This document shows positions 43,599 to 52,323 of a DNA stretch of 64,000 bases, one piece after another. The DNA lies in assembly GCA_023957995.1 (NCBI GenBank), contig JAMLGK010000007.1, positions 85,729 to 149,728 of the forward strand. Direction: 5' to 3'. The notes under the pieces are model-generated. The model made no database searches. It saw nothing but the letters and a program-made list of their open reading frames with translations, and was not told the DNA's origin. Position 1 is the first letter of the stretch. Every line of letters begins with the position of its first letter. The translations under genes were made by a program, and so were the position numbers. Source of the stretch: Microthrixaceae bacterium (lineage in GTDB: Bacteria > Actinomycetota > Acidimicrobiia > Acidimicrobiales > Microtrichaceae).

Positions 43599-44282
43599 GT
43601 GTCGGTACCTGCTGGATTCGAGCCACCCGGGTTCGAGCCATCCGAGGAGTTCGAGGTGCTGGTGGTCCTCCGGGTCCGCGGCATCATCGGGTCCGATGCA
43701 CTTCGTGGGGCCACCGCGCTCCCCGAATCGCGCCTCGAGCAGATCCTCCGCGACCTGGAGGCCGCGTCCGCAGTTCGTTACCACGGGGCGACCCCGTCGG
43801 GTTGGTCGCTGACCACTCCCGGGCGCCTGAGGGCGGAAGGCCTCATGGCGCGCCAGGTCGAACAGGTAGGGGCACGGGCAGAACTGCTCTCTGCCTACGA
43901 GAGGTTCCTGCCACTGAACCGCCGCGTTCTGCAGGTGTGCACCGATTGGCAGGTGCGCGTGGGCGAGGACTCCGACAGCGTTGGTGAGCCGGGCCACACA
44001 CTCAACGACCACGGGGATCCCAGCTATGACCTCGCGGTCCTGGACCGACTTTCCGCGATCCATCGCGAGGCCGAGCAACTGTTGTCGGCGATGGGTGCGG
44101 TCCTGGCGCGGTTCGAGCCCTACCCCCGACGGCTCGCCAATGCGTTGGACCGGGCCCACCGGGGTGAGCTGGACTGGGTGACCCGACCGACGGTGGAGTC
44201 GTACCACACGGTGTGGTTCCAGTTGCACGAGGACCTGCTGGCGACTCTGGGACGCCAGCGCAGCGACGAGGAACACCGTTGA
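43599..44282 (+). CDS. Winged-helix-like protein of unknown function
   Basis: A 227-aa protein. Residues 18-85 look like a winged helix (FEVLVVLRVRGIIGSDALRG, LPESRLEQILRDLEAASAV, WSLTTPGRLRAEG), resembling an MarR-type fold. The remainder is helical, with WQVR and a C-terminal region rich in His and Trp. Similar domains occur in standalone actinobacterial proteins and near phosphoenolpyruvate-utilising enzymes. DNA binding is plausible but unproven. The GTG start is backed by a leaderless promoter box. Confidence 0.6.
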   Translation: MSVPAGFEPPGFEPSEEFEVLVVLRVRGIIGSDALRGATALPESRLEQILRDLEAASAVRYHGATPSGWSLTTPGRLRAEGLMARQVEQVGARAELLSAYERFLPLNRRVLQVCTDWQVRVGEDSDSVGEPGHTLNDHGDPSYDLAVLDRLSAIHREAEQLLSAMGAVLARFEPYPRRLANALDRAHRGELDWVTRPTVESYHTVWFQLHEDLLATLGRQRSDEEHR

Positions 44283-44318
44283 GGGTCACCGATGTGCGCG
44301 CGTTGCCCCCTGACGGGG

Positions 44319-44332
44319 GAGAATGGCAGCCG
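44319..44332 (+). promoter_or_regulatory. Promoter candidate of the dapA leader ORF
   Basis: GAGAAT (44319-44324) is followed by 8 nt and the ATG of the 22-codon leader ORF. It differs from TANNNT by its first base. Confidence 0.35.
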
Positions 44333-44401
44333 ATGAAACATGACACCACAACCGCAACGGTGACCCGACCGCTCACCACCAGGGCCGAGGTGGCCTCGTG
44401 A
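44333..44401 (+). CDS. Thr-rich 22-aa leader ORF upstream of dapA
   Basis: A short ORF begins MKHDTTTATV and continues TRPLTTRAEVAS. Seven of its 22 residues are Thr. A GAGAAT box lies 8 nt before the ATG, and its TGA overlaps the dapA GTG (GTGA at 44398-44401), so ribosomes finishing the leader could restart on dapA. dapA begins the lysine branch from aspartate semialdehyde, which is shared with threonine synthesis. Codon-dependent control by threonine supply is a hypothesis. It could also be a chance ORF. Confidence 0.35.
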   Translation: MKHDTTTATVTRPLTTRAEVAS

Positions 44402-45279
44402 GTGCACGGTTCGGCCGGGTGATGACCGCCATGGTCACCCCGTTCGACGACTCGGGAGAACTCGATCTGGGCGCCGCTGCCGAGGTGGCGCAGTTCCTCG
44501 TCGAGACCGGCAGCGACGGCCTGGTGCTGGCGGGCACGACGGGGGAGAGCCCGACGCTCACCGATTCCGAGGCCGCTGCACTGTTCCGCCGGGTGCGTGA
44601 GTCGGTGGATGTGCCATTGCTGGCCGGTGCCGGGTCCAACTCCACGATCCACGCTGTCGAGCTCACCAAGATGGCCGCCGATTGCGGTGTGGACGGGATC
44701 CTGTCGGTGACCCCGTACTACAACCGGCCCTCCCAGGCGGGACTCCTCGATCACTTCTCCACCGTGGCGACAGCGACGACGCTGCCCATCATGATCTACG
44801 ACATTCCGATGCGCACCGGTCGCAAGGTCGACACCGACACCCTGCTGCGCCTGGCGGTTGAGGTCGACAACATCGTCGCGGTGAAGGACGCTGCCGGTGA
44901 CCCTGTCGAGTCGGCGCGTCTGCTCTCGATGTCACCGGACGGGTTCGAGCTCTACAGCGGAGACGATGCCATGACCCTCCCGCTCATGGCCGTCGGTGCC
45001 GTGGGCGTTGTCTCCGTTGCGTCACACTGGGCGGCAGCCCAGTTCGGCGAAATGATCGATGCCCACCAGAAAGGGGACGTCATGACTGCTAGACGCCTCA
45101 ACGCACAGCTGATCGAGTCCTATGAGTTCGAGAGTTCGGTAGATGCTCCCAATCCCATCCCCACCAAGGCGATGATGCGGGTCCTCGGCCTGAGGGTCGG
45201 AGCCTGCCGCGCACCGATGACGGGTGAGCCCGATGACCTCGAGATCCGGGCCCGCTCGGTACTCGACGGGCTCGGCTGA
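44398..45279 (+). CDS. dapA: 4-hydroxy-tetrahydrodipicolinate synthase
   Basis: A 293-aa class I aldolase-type TIM barrel condensing pyruvate with aspartate semialdehyde. The Schiff-base lysine is Lys163 in VAVKDAAGD, Tyr134 is in YDIP, and GTTGE and VTPYYNRPSQ line the site. The GTG start overlaps the stop of a 22-codon leader ORF. Its own stop overlaps the rnj ATG (TGATG), so dapA and rnj are translated together, an arrangement common in actinobacteria. Confidence 0.95.
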   Translation: MSARFGRVMTAMVTPFDDSGELDLGAAAEVAQFLVETGSDGLVLAGTTGESPTLTDSEAAALFRRVRESVDVPLLAGAGSNSTIHAVELTKMAADCGVDGILSVTPYYNRPSQAGLLDHFSTVATATTLPIMIYDIPMRTGRKVDTDTLLRLAVEVDNIVAVKDAAGDPVESARLLSMSPDGFELYSGDDAMTLPLMAVGAVGVVSVASHWAAAQFGEMIDAHQKGDVMTARRLNAQLIESYEFESSVDAPNPIPTKAMMRVLGLRVGACRAPMTGEPDDLEIRARSVLDGLG

Positions 45280-47180
45280 TGGCGCGATCGAAGCGTTCCC
45301 CCGACAGCTCCGGCAGCTCCGATCAGCAGGGCCGGTCGCGGCAGGACCAGTCGGGCAAGGGGCAGACCCCCCGCAAGCGACCAGCGCGCAAACGACCCGC
45401 ACGCAAGGGTGGTTCGCAGTCGAACCAGACTGGCCGGGCGCCCGCCAAGGGTGGCTCTGCAAAGGGTTCTGGCTCGTCGTCGAAGGCCCCTGGCCCGTCG
45501 TCGTCCCGGAAGGGGGGATCGGGATCCTCGGCGGTCAGCATCACGTTCCTCGGTGGCCTGGGAGAGATCGGCCGCAACTGCGCCGCGGTCGAACAGGACG
45601 GAGCGATCCTGCTCATCGACTGCGGATTGATGTTCCCCGACAACGACATGTTGGGCGTCGACTTGGTCCTGCCCGACTTCTCCTGGTTGATCGAGCGTGC
45701 CGATTCGGTGGTCGGTTGTGTGGCCACCCACGGACACGAGGATCACGTGGGGGCGCTCTCGTATCTGCTGCGCGAGATCAGCTTTCCGCTCTACGGCACC
45801 GCTCTGACCCTCGGGATGGCCCGGGGCCGCATCGAGGAGGCCGGCCTGGTCAACCGCACGGAGTTCAACGTGGTGGAAGATGGCGGAAGCGCCTCGGTCG
45901 GACCGTTCGAGCTCGAGTTCCTACCCGTCACACACTCCGTGCCCGAGGGTGTCGCCACCGTGATTCGTACCGCCCAGGGCGTGGTCATGCACTCGGGGGA
46001 CCTGAAGATCGACCTCACCCCGGTCGATGGCCGCCTGACCGACCTGACCAGGATGGGTGCCATCGCGGATTCCGAGGGGATTCGGCTGTTGCTGGCCGAT
46101 TCCACCAACGCCGAGGAACAGGGCCACTCGCGCTCCGAATCGACCATCGGACGTGTGCTCTACAACCTCATGCACGAGCACGAGGGCCGGCGTGTGATCA
46201 CGGCCTGCTTCGCCAGCCACATCCATCGGATCCAACAGATCGCCGACGCAGCGATCGCGTTCGACCGCAAGGTGGCACCGCTGGGTCGTTCGATGATCCG
46301 CAATGTGTCCATGGCCCGCGAGATGGGTCTGCTGCGGATCCCGGACGCGTCGATCATCGACATCGGCGACGTGGACGATCTCGATCCCGGTGAGGTCTGT
46401 GTGATCTGCACCGGCTCCCAGGGAGAGCCGATGTCGGCGCTCACACGCCTGGCACAGTCCGAGAACCGCTTCCTGAAGCTCACTCCTCACGACACGGTGA
46501 TCCTCAGCTCGCACCCGATCCCCGGCAACGAACATGACGTGTCGCGCGTGATCGGAAGCCTGATCCGCCAGGGCGCCGAGGTGGTCCACTCAGGCCTGCA
46601 CGACGTCCATGCCACCGGCCACGCAAAGGCCGAGGAACTCAAGCTGCTGCAGTCGGTTCTCCAACCCGAGTGGTTCGTACCGGTGCACGGTGAGTACCGC
46701 CACATGGTTGCACACGCGAACCTCGCGGTGACCATGGGTCGGGCGAGGGACCGCGTTCTGGTCGCCGAGGACGGCGACCGGTTGGTGCTCGACGACGAGG
46801 GCCTGCGCTTCGACGGACGGGTGCCCTCGGAGTACATCTACGTCCACGGAACCGTCGGCGACATCGGCTCGGGCGTTCTGGCGGATCGTCGGATCCTTGC
46901 CGACGAGGGTGTCGTCACCGTGATCGTGGCGGTCGACCGCAAGGCCGGCCGGATCGTGGCGGGCCCCGAGATAGCCACGCGGGGTTGGGTGCACGAGGGT
47001 GACTCGGGCGAGATCGTCGCGGAGCTGGCCGAAAGGGTCCACTCCGCAGCCGACCAGGCCCTTCGTGAGGACCTGAGCGTCGCCAAGATCGAGCGGGCCA
47101 TTCGCCGCACCGCCGGTGGGTTCGTCTCGGAGCGCACCCGTAGGCGGCCCATGATCATGCCGGTGGTTCTCGAGGCCTGA
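45279..47180 (+). CDS. rnj: Ribonuclease J
   Basis: A 633-aa metallo-beta-lactamase/beta-CASP ribonuclease with endo- and 5'-3' exonuclease roles in mRNA and rRNA processing. Residues 1-85 are a basic Ser/Arg/Lys/Gly-rich tail with repeated RKRPARK words, typical of actinobacterial RNase J and likely to bind RNA. The zinc site starts with HGHEDH (151-156). LGGLGEIGRNC, DSTNAE, SGSQGEP-like TGSQGEP and PVHGEYRH follow. It overlaps the dapA stop by 1 bp. Four 16-bp repeats and a hairpin follow. Confidence 0.94.
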   Translation: MARSKRSPDSSGSSDQQGRSRQDQSGKGQTPRKRPARKRPARKGGSQSNQTGRAPAKGGSAKGSGSSSKAPGPSSSRKGGSGSSAVSITFLGGLGEIGRNCAAVEQDGAILLIDCGLMFPDNDMLGVDLVLPDFSWLIERADSVVGCVATHGHEDHVGALSYLLREISFPLYGTALTLGMARGRIEEAGLVNRTEFNVVEDGGSASVGPFELEFLPVTHSVPEGVATVIRTAQGVVMHSGDLKIDLTPVDGRLTDLTRMGAIADSEGIRLLLADSTNAEEQGHSRSESTIGRVLYNLMHEHEGRRVITACFASHIHRIQQIADAAIAFDRKVAPLGRSMIRNVSMAREMGLLRIPDASIIDIGDVDDLDPGEVCVICTGSQGEPMSALTRLAQSENRFLKLTPHDTVILSSHPIPGNEHDVSRVIGSLIRQGAEVVHSGLHDVHATGHAKAEELKLLQSVLQPEWFVPVHGEYRHMVAHANLAVTMGRARDRVLVAEDGDRLVLDDEGLRFDGRVPSEYIYVHGTVGDIGSGVLADRRILADEGVVTVIVAVDRKAGRIVAGPEIATRGWVHEGDSGEIVAELAERVHSAADQALREDLSVAKIERAIRRTAGGFVSERTRRRPMIMPVVLEA

Positions 47181-47239
47181 CCGATGTGGGGCCTGACAGA
47201 TGTGGGGCCCGACAGATGCAGGGCCCGACAGACGTAGCG
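47176..47239. repeat. 16-bp tandem repeat, four copies, at the end of rnj
   Basis: Units begin CCTGACCGATGTGGGG (47176), CCTGACAGATGTGGGG (47192), CCCGACAGATGCAGGG (47208) and CCCGACAGACGTAGCG (47224). The first overlaps the rnj stop codon, and the last forms the left arm of a terminator-like hairpin. Confidence 0.85.
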
Positions 47240-47249
47240 TCGGGAGCCC
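47221..47249 (+). terminator. Hairpin downstream of rnj
   Basis: CCCGAC (47224-47229) pairs with GTCGGG (47239-47244) over a 9-nt loop, extended by GGG (47221-47223) with CCC (47247-47249) across a 2-nt bulge. No T-tract follows. Confidence 0.5.
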
Positions 47250-47347
47250 CGCTGGTGTGATGCGCGGAAATGGCATCTGAGTCGTTGTGATGCCCTCTGG
47301 GTCAGCCTGCTGGCCCGGGATGCCGCGCTCATGTCTCAGCGAGTGGG

Positions 47348-47360
47348 TAGCGTTGCGCCT
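47348..47360 (+). promoter_or_regulatory. Leaderless promoter of ftsK
   Basis: TAGCGT (47348-47353), 7 nt, then the GTG at 47361. This argues against the in-frame ATG at 47331. Confidence 0.5.
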
Positions 47361-49829
47361 GTGGCGACGTCACAGTCCTCCCGTAGCAAGGGCCGGTCCT
47401 CCGGTTCGAAATCGACTTCGAAGGCCCGAGGCTCTTCGTCGCGCACGCCCGCGCGCCGGCGTTCCGATTCGCGCTCAGGGCGCGGGTCCGACCCCGCGAA
47501 GCGTTCACCGCTGCGGTACCTCTTCGACGGCCGGGGCCACGACGTATTCGGTCTGATCCTCATCGTGCTCGCTGCGGTCGCGGCCGCCGGTATCTGGTTC
47601 TCCGCCGGCGCCGTCGTCGGTCGCTGGCTGGACGCCTCCAGTGCCGCACTCGTCGGCTTCCTGCAGGTGCTGGTGCCCATCGCGCTCGCCGCGGGCGGCG
47701 TGTTGCTGATCCGGGGTCCGCGCCAGGTGGCGGCCGACATCTCCGACGGGTCGTCCGACGGTGACGCGACCGAGGTGATGGAATCCTCATCGCACCGGTC
47801 GCCCACCCACAAGAAGATCTCGCTGATCGCAGGTTGTGTCCTGGCCGCGGTGGTGCTGATGGGATTCGCACACCTCATCGCTGCCGACGGGGCCTCGGTG
47901 ACAGCCGACGGTGTCGATGCCTACGCAGGTGCCGGTGGTCTGTTCGGAGCCTTCGTGGCAGCCACCATGCAGGGCGTCATCGGCACCTGGGGGGCCGCAG
48001 CCGTCCTGGTCTGTCTGGGCGTCTTCTCGATGAGCCTGATCTCCGGTTGGAGCCTGCGCAGGATGGCTCGCTCGGTGCTCGATGCCATCGGGCCCGCGAT
48101 GGGAGCGGTGGGCGCCTGGCTCGCCGGACTGTTCCGGGTCTCCCCCCACGCGGAAGCAGATGAATCCGACGACGGGTTCCAGGCGCCTGCGCCGTCGCTG
48201 TACGACCAGGATGCGGATGCCCCCGCTGCGCCCAGGAAACGCAAGCGCAAGCGCAAGAGCGCCGGGCCGACCGTGAACGTACCGCAGTCCGAAGAAGGCT
48301 CTTCTGAGCAGCTCGACCTAGACCTGGGTCCGGTCGTGGAGGGGTCCCCCTGGAAACTCCCGCCGGCCAAACTGCTCACCCTGAGCACCCATCGCGACGT
48401 CGACACCGCGGCGATCGAGGAACGGGGCCGTGTCCTCGAATCAGCGTTGGCCGATCACGGTGTGGAGACGCGGCTCATCGGGATGACGGCCGGTCCCACC
48501 GTGACCCGGTACGAGCTCGAACTCGGCACCGGCGTCAAGGTTGCCAAGGTGACTTCCCTGCACAAGGACATCGCCTACGCGATGGCCTCTCCCGACGTGC
48601 GGATCCTGGCCCCGATCCCCGGTCGTCAGGCGATCGGCGTGGAGGTCCCCAACGAGGAACGCCAGGTGGTCGCCGTGGGCGACATCCTCACCTCCGCCGA
48701 GGCCAAGCGCGCCGTTCACCCACTCGAAGTGGCCGTGGGGCGCGACATCAACGGTCATTCGGTGCTGATGAACCTCGCGACGATGCCCCACCTCCTGATC
48801 GCAGGTCAGACCGGTGCGGGCAAGTCGAGTTGCATCAACTCGATCATCACCTCGGTCATGATGCGCTCGACCCCCGAGCAGGTCCGGATGATCCTGATCG
48901 ATCCCAAGCGTGTCGAGCTCACCCAGTACGACCGCATTCCGCACCTGCTCACCCAGGTGGTGGCCAACCCCAAGAAGGCCGCCAACGCACTCGCCTGGGC
49001 GGTCAAGGAGATGGAGCGTCGTTACGACCTGCTCTCGGAGGTGGGGGTACGGGACATCACGGGCTACAACTCGGCCTACGACCGCGGAGACCTCGCCGAG
49101 GGTGTGGGCGCGGACCGGGACTTCAAGCGACTCCCGTTCATCCTCGTCGTGGTCGACGAGTTGTCAGACCTGATGATGGTTGCACCCCGTGATGTCGAGG
49201 ATGCGATCTGCCGGATCGCGCAGATGGCCCGAGCGGTGGGCATCCATCTGGTCATAGCCACCCAGCGTCCTTCGGTGAACGTGATCACCGGTGTGATCAA
49301 GGCCAACATCCCTGCTCGGCTCGCCTTCGCGGTCTCGTCGTCGACAGACTCCAAGGTGATCCTCGACCAACCCGGAGCGGAGCGATTGGTCGGCAAGGGT
49401 GACATGTTGTTGTTGGGCCCCGCGTCCTCTGCGCCCCAACGCATCCAGGGTGCTTGGGTGGAGGAGACCGAGGTCCGGGCGATCGTCGCCAAGTGGCGCG
49501 ACCAGGCCCCCGAGGTCGAGACCCAGTACGTCGAGGGCGTTGCCACCGAGGAGTCTCCGGGTGGGTCGTCCTCGTCGGCAGCCGGCGGTTCCGGTGGCGA
49601 GGACGATGACGCACTGCTCACCCAGGCGATGGAGTTGGTGGTGCGGGGCCAGTTCGGTTCGACCTCGATGCTCCAGCGCAAGCTGAAGGTCGGGTTCGCA
49701 CGCGCGGGGCGGCTGATGGATCTCCTCGAGGAGCGCGGAGTCGTCGGGCCCTCCGAGGGCTCCAAGGCCCGAGAGGTGCTGATGTCGGTCGAGGACTTCG
49801 AGAACGCGGTCGAGTCGGGTGAGCTCTGA
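47361..49829 (+). CDS. ftsK: FtsK/SpoIIIE-type DNA translocase
   Basis: An 822-aa membrane-anchored motor that pumps chromosomal DNA through the closing septum. A basic N-terminus is followed by about four membrane helices (residues 60-260), a linker with KRKRKRK, the alpha/beta motor with Walker A GQTGAGKS (482-489) and Walker B LVVVDELSDLMM, then a C-terminal winged-helix gamma domain (FGSTSMLQRKLKVGFARAGR) that reads polar DNA motifs. The GTG at 47361 is preferred over the ATG at 47331. It is a single gene with its own promoter. Confidence 0.95.
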   Translation: MATSQSSRSKGRSSGSKSTSKARGSSSRTPARRRSDSRSGRGSDPAKRSPLRYLFDGRGHDVFGLILIVLAAVAAAGIWFSAGAVVGRWLDASSAALVGFLQVLVPIALAAGGVLLIRGPRQVAADISDGSSDGDATEVMESSSHRSPTHKKISLIAGCVLAAVVLMGFAHLIAADGASVTADGVDAYAGAGGLFGAFVAATMQGVIGTWGAAAVLVCLGVFSMSLISGWSLRRMARSVLDAIGPAMGAVGAWLAGLFRVSPHAEADESDDGFQAPAPSLYDQDADAPAAPRKRKRKRKSAGPTVNVPQSEEGSSEQLDLDLGPVVEGSPWKLPPAKLLTLSTHRDVDTAAIEERGRVLESALADHGVETRLIGMTAGPTVTRYELELGTGVKVAKVTSLHKDIAYAMASPDVRILAPIPGRQAIGVEVPNEERQVVAVGDILTSAEAKRAVHPLEVAVGRDINGHSVLMNLATMPHLLIAGQTGAGKSSCINSIITSVMMRSTPEQVRMILIDPKRVELTQYDRIPHLLTQVVANPKKAANALAWAVKEMERRYDLLSEVGVRDITGYNSAYDRGDLAEGVGADRDFKRLPFILVVVDELSDLMMVAPRDVEDAICRIAQMARAVGIHLVIATQRPSVNVITGVIKANIPARLAFAVSSSTDSKVILDQPGAERLVGKGDMLLLGPASSAPQRIQGAWVEETEVRAIVAKWRDQAPEVETQYVEGVATEESPGGSSSSAAGGSGGEDDDALLTQAMELVVRGQFGSTSMLQRKLKVGFARAGRLMDLLEERGVVGPSEGSKAREVLMSVEDFENAVESGEL

Positions 49830-49858
49830 GTCCTCGCCGTAGGCGCACCGGTTTCTGG

Positions 49859-49870
49859 TAGACCTCGAAC
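49859..49870 (+). promoter_or_regulatory. Leaderless promoter of the SMP-30 gene
   Basis: TAGACC (49859-49864; last base off TANNNT) lies 6 nt before the ATG at 49871. Confidence 0.35.
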
Positions 49871-50857
49871 ATGGCTCCCGGCGACACAGACCCAACTGCG
49901 GTCGGATCGGGCTTCGACCCGGCTCCGTTCGAGGCGATCACGTTCGAGACCGTGGCCGAGGGGCTGCGATTTCCCGAGGGTCCGGTCGCGCTGGACGACG
50001 GCTCCGTGCTCGTGGTCGAGATCGAACGGGGAACCCTCTCGCGGGTGTCGCCCGAGGGCACCATCGACGTCGTCGCAGACTGTGGCGACGGGCCCAACGG
50101 CGCGGCGATCGGCCCCGATGGAGCGGTCTGGATCACCAACAACGGTGGGTGCTTCAGCTATTTCGACGTCGGTGGGTTGCTGCTTCCCGGTCCGGTGCCC
50201 GACACCTACACCGCCGGTTCGATCCAGCGGGTGGACCTGGCCAGCGGTGACGTCGAGACCGTCTACACCGAGTGCGATGGCCGAACGCTGCGAGCACCGA
50301 ACGACCTCGTGATGGACGGCAAAGGAGGGTTCTGGTTCACCGACCACGGTCTTCGCCTGGAACGCTCGGCTGACCGCACAGGGGTCTACTACGGACGTTG
50401 TGACGGTTCCGGCGTGACCGAGGTCGTGTTCCCGCTGGACGGACCCAACGGGATCGGGCTGTCACCGGCAGGCGACCGCGTGTACGTCGCAGAGACCTAC
50501 ACCGGGCGTCTCTGGGCCTGGGACGTCGATGGCCCCGGGAGTGCGAGCGGTTCGGGCCTGATGCCTCCCCACGGTGATCTACTGCACGCCGCACCGGCAC
50601 AGGACTACTTCGACAGCCTCGGCGTGGACGGTGACGGCAACGTGTGTGTTGCCACGATCCAGACCGGGGGGATATCCGTGGTGCCTCCCCATGGCGGCGG
50701 CAGATTCGCGTTCGTGCCGGTCGATGACGTGGTCACCACCAACATCTGCTTCGGCGGCGACGACATGCGCACCGCCTGGGTGACCGCTTCGAGCACCGGC
50801 CGACTCCTTCGCTGCACCTGGCCGGTGCCCGGATTGCGGTTGGCGCACACCGGGTGA
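49871..50857 (+). CDS. SMP-30/gluconolactonase-family protein
   Basis: A 328-aa six-bladed beta-propeller of the SMP-30/regucalcin/lactonase family. Likely metal ligands are Glu36 (FPEGP), Asn144 (APNDLV) and Asp253 (GVDGDGN). FTDHGLRLE and GIGLSPAGDRVYVAET are typical blade sequences. There is no signal peptide, so it is predicted cytoplasmic. It may hydrolyse sugar lactones or another ester-like ring; the substrate is open. It sits alone between ftsK and rimO and is not linked to a sugar operon. Confidence 0.85.
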   Translation: MAPGDTDPTAVGSGFDPAPFEAITFETVAEGLRFPEGPVALDDGSVLVVEIERGTLSRVSPEGTIDVVADCGDGPNGAAIGPDGAVWITNNGGCFSYFDVGGLLLPGPVPDTYTAGSIQRVDLASGDVETVYTECDGRTLRAPNDLVMDGKGGFWFTDHGLRLERSADRTGVYYGRCDGSGVTEVVFPLDGPNGIGLSPAGDRVYVAETYTGRLWAWDVDGPGSASGSGLMPPHGDLLHAAPAQDYFDSLGVDGDGNVCVATIQTGGISVVPPHGGGRFAFVPVDDVVTTNICFGGDDMRTAWVTASSTGRLLRCTWPVPGLRLAHTG

Positions 50858-50869
50858 TCACCGGGTCCT

Positions 50870-50920
50870 CCTGAGCACCCTGGTCTGCCTGAGCACCGGG
50901 TCTGCCTGAGCACCGGGTCG
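50870..50920. repeat. 16-18-bp tandem repeat, three copies
   Basis: Units CCTGAGCACCCTGGTCTG (50870-50887), CCTGAGCACCGGGTCTG (50888-50904) and CCTGAGCACCGGGTCG (50905-50920) lie just after the SMP-30 stop. The other contents of the 113-bp spacer are the rimO promoter. Confidence 0.75.
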
Positions 50921-50958
50921 CAGGTGGGCTGGGCGGGGGTGGACCGACCGGCTGGGCC

Positions 50959-50970
50959 TAGGCTGGTCGG
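50959..50970 (+). promoter_or_regulatory. Leaderless promoter of rimO
   Basis: TAGGCT (50959-50964), 6 nt, then the GTG at 50971. Confidence 0.5.
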
Positions 50971-52323
50971 GTGGCGCGCACCTACTGGCTCGAGACACTG
51001 GGCTGTCCCAAGAACGAAGTCGATTCGGAGAAGCTGGCCGCGCTCATGGCCTCGGACGGACTCACCGAGGCAGCGGACCCTGCATCCGCTGATCTGGTGG
51101 TGGTCAATACCTGTGCCTTCGTCGAGGAGGCCCGCGAGGAGTCGGTGGCGACCATCCTCGATCTGCACGAACAGCGCAACGATTCCTCGGAACTCGTTGT
51201 GACGGGCTGCATGGCGGAGCGGTACGGCTCCGAGTTGGCCGAGGCACTGCCCGAGGCGGACCGGATCAGCGGTTTCGGAGTGCCGGTCGCTCCTGTCAGC
51301 GTGCCAGTGGTTCTCGGCCCCCGCGGTGCAACCGGCGCTGCCGAACCGGGGTCGGGCATTCCGGAGTTCGATCTGCTCAACCTCCCGCGCCCGGAATCCT
51401 CACGGCCATGGGCGTACGTGAAGATCGCTGAGGGCTGCGACAAGCGTTGCGGATTCTGTGCCATACCCTCATTCCGCGGCCCCCAACGCAGCCGTGGTGA
51501 GGATTCGATCCTGGCGGAGGTGGAACAGCTGCAGGTCCGCGAGGTCGTGCTGGTGGCGCAGGATCTCGGGGCTTACGGGCGCGACGGTGGCAAGGGAGAG
51601 CGTCGGATCACCGAGCTCTTCGCGGCGGTCTCGGAGCGTGTGGACTGGGTGCGGCTGCTGTACCTGTTTCCCTCGGAACTCACCGATGGGTTGATCGAGG
51701 CCATCGCAGGTTCACCCGTGCCGTATTTCGACCTGTCGCTCCAACATGTGTCGGCACCGCTGGTGCGGCGCATGCGCAGGCCGGGGAACGCGGCCGCGTA
51801 CCTCGAACGGATCGATCGGATCCGGTCGCTCAGTGCGCACGCGGCCACCCGTTCCAACTTCATCGTCGGCTACCCCGGTGAGACCGAGGACGACCACGAC
51901 CAGTTGCTGCGCTTCATCGAGGAGGCGCAGCTCGACTGGTGCGGCTTCTTCGCCTACTCGCGCGAATCGGGGACCCACGCGGCCGAACTCGATGGCGAGG
52001 TCGCCCCGGGCCTGGTGGCCGACCGGCTGGCGGAGCTCCGGGAGTTGCAGGACGGGATCACGCTCGCTCGGCGCGACTCGCTCATCGACACCGTCGCTCG
52101 TGTGCTGGTGGATGAACCCGGTGTGGCCCGGTCCCACCGCGAGGCACCGGAGATCGACGGGATCATCAGCGTTCCTGCCGACCTGGCGGTGGGACAGTTC
52201 CACGACGTGCGGATCTCGGCCGCCCAGGGTCCCGACCTCATCGCGGAACCCTCGAGCGGCGAACCGTTGGCGTCCTCGATGGCCTCGGCAGGCCGCGCAA
52301 CACACCCGACGGAGAGCTGGTGA
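50971..52323 (+). CDS. rimO: Ribosomal protein S12 methylthiotransferase RimO
   Basis: A 450-aa radical-SAM enzyme that methylthiolates an Asp of ribosomal protein S12. The N-terminal cluster uses Cys12, Cys48 and Cys80 (LGCPKNEVDSE is the RimO-specific form). The radical-SAM cluster is Cys156, Cys160 and Cys163 in CDKRCGFC. A C-terminal TRAM-like domain follows. The GTG start has a TANNNT box 6 nt upstream. The stop overlaps the pgsA GTG. Its paralogue MiaB is at 57833. Confidence 0.94.
   Translation: MARTYWLETLGCPKNEVDSEKLAALMASDGLTEAADPASADLVVVNTCAFVEEAREESVATILDLHEQRNDSSELVVTGCMAERYGSELAEALPEADRISGFGVPVAPVSVPVVLGPRGATGAAEPGSGIPEFDLLNLPRPESSRPWAYVKIAEGCDKRCGFCAIPSFRGPQRSRGEDSILAEVEQLQVREVVLVAQDLGAYGRDGGKGERRITELFAAVSERVDWVRLLYLFPSELTDGLIEAIAGSPVPYFDLSLQHVSAPLVRRMRRPGNAAAYLERIDRIRSLSAHAATRSNFIVGYPGETEDDHDQLLRFIEEAQLDWCGFFAYSRESGTHAAELDGEVAPGLVADRLAELRELQDGITLARRDSLIDTVARVLVDEPGVARSHREAPEIDGIISVPADLAVGQFHDVRISAAQGPDLIAEPSSGEPLASSMASAGRATHPTESW

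Noticed and set aside
44292..44336. A second mini-ORF (MCARCPLTGENGSR) ahead of the Thr-rich leader
   Set aside because: It has no promoter or ribosome site in register and ends in the overlap with the leader ATG; too short to support.
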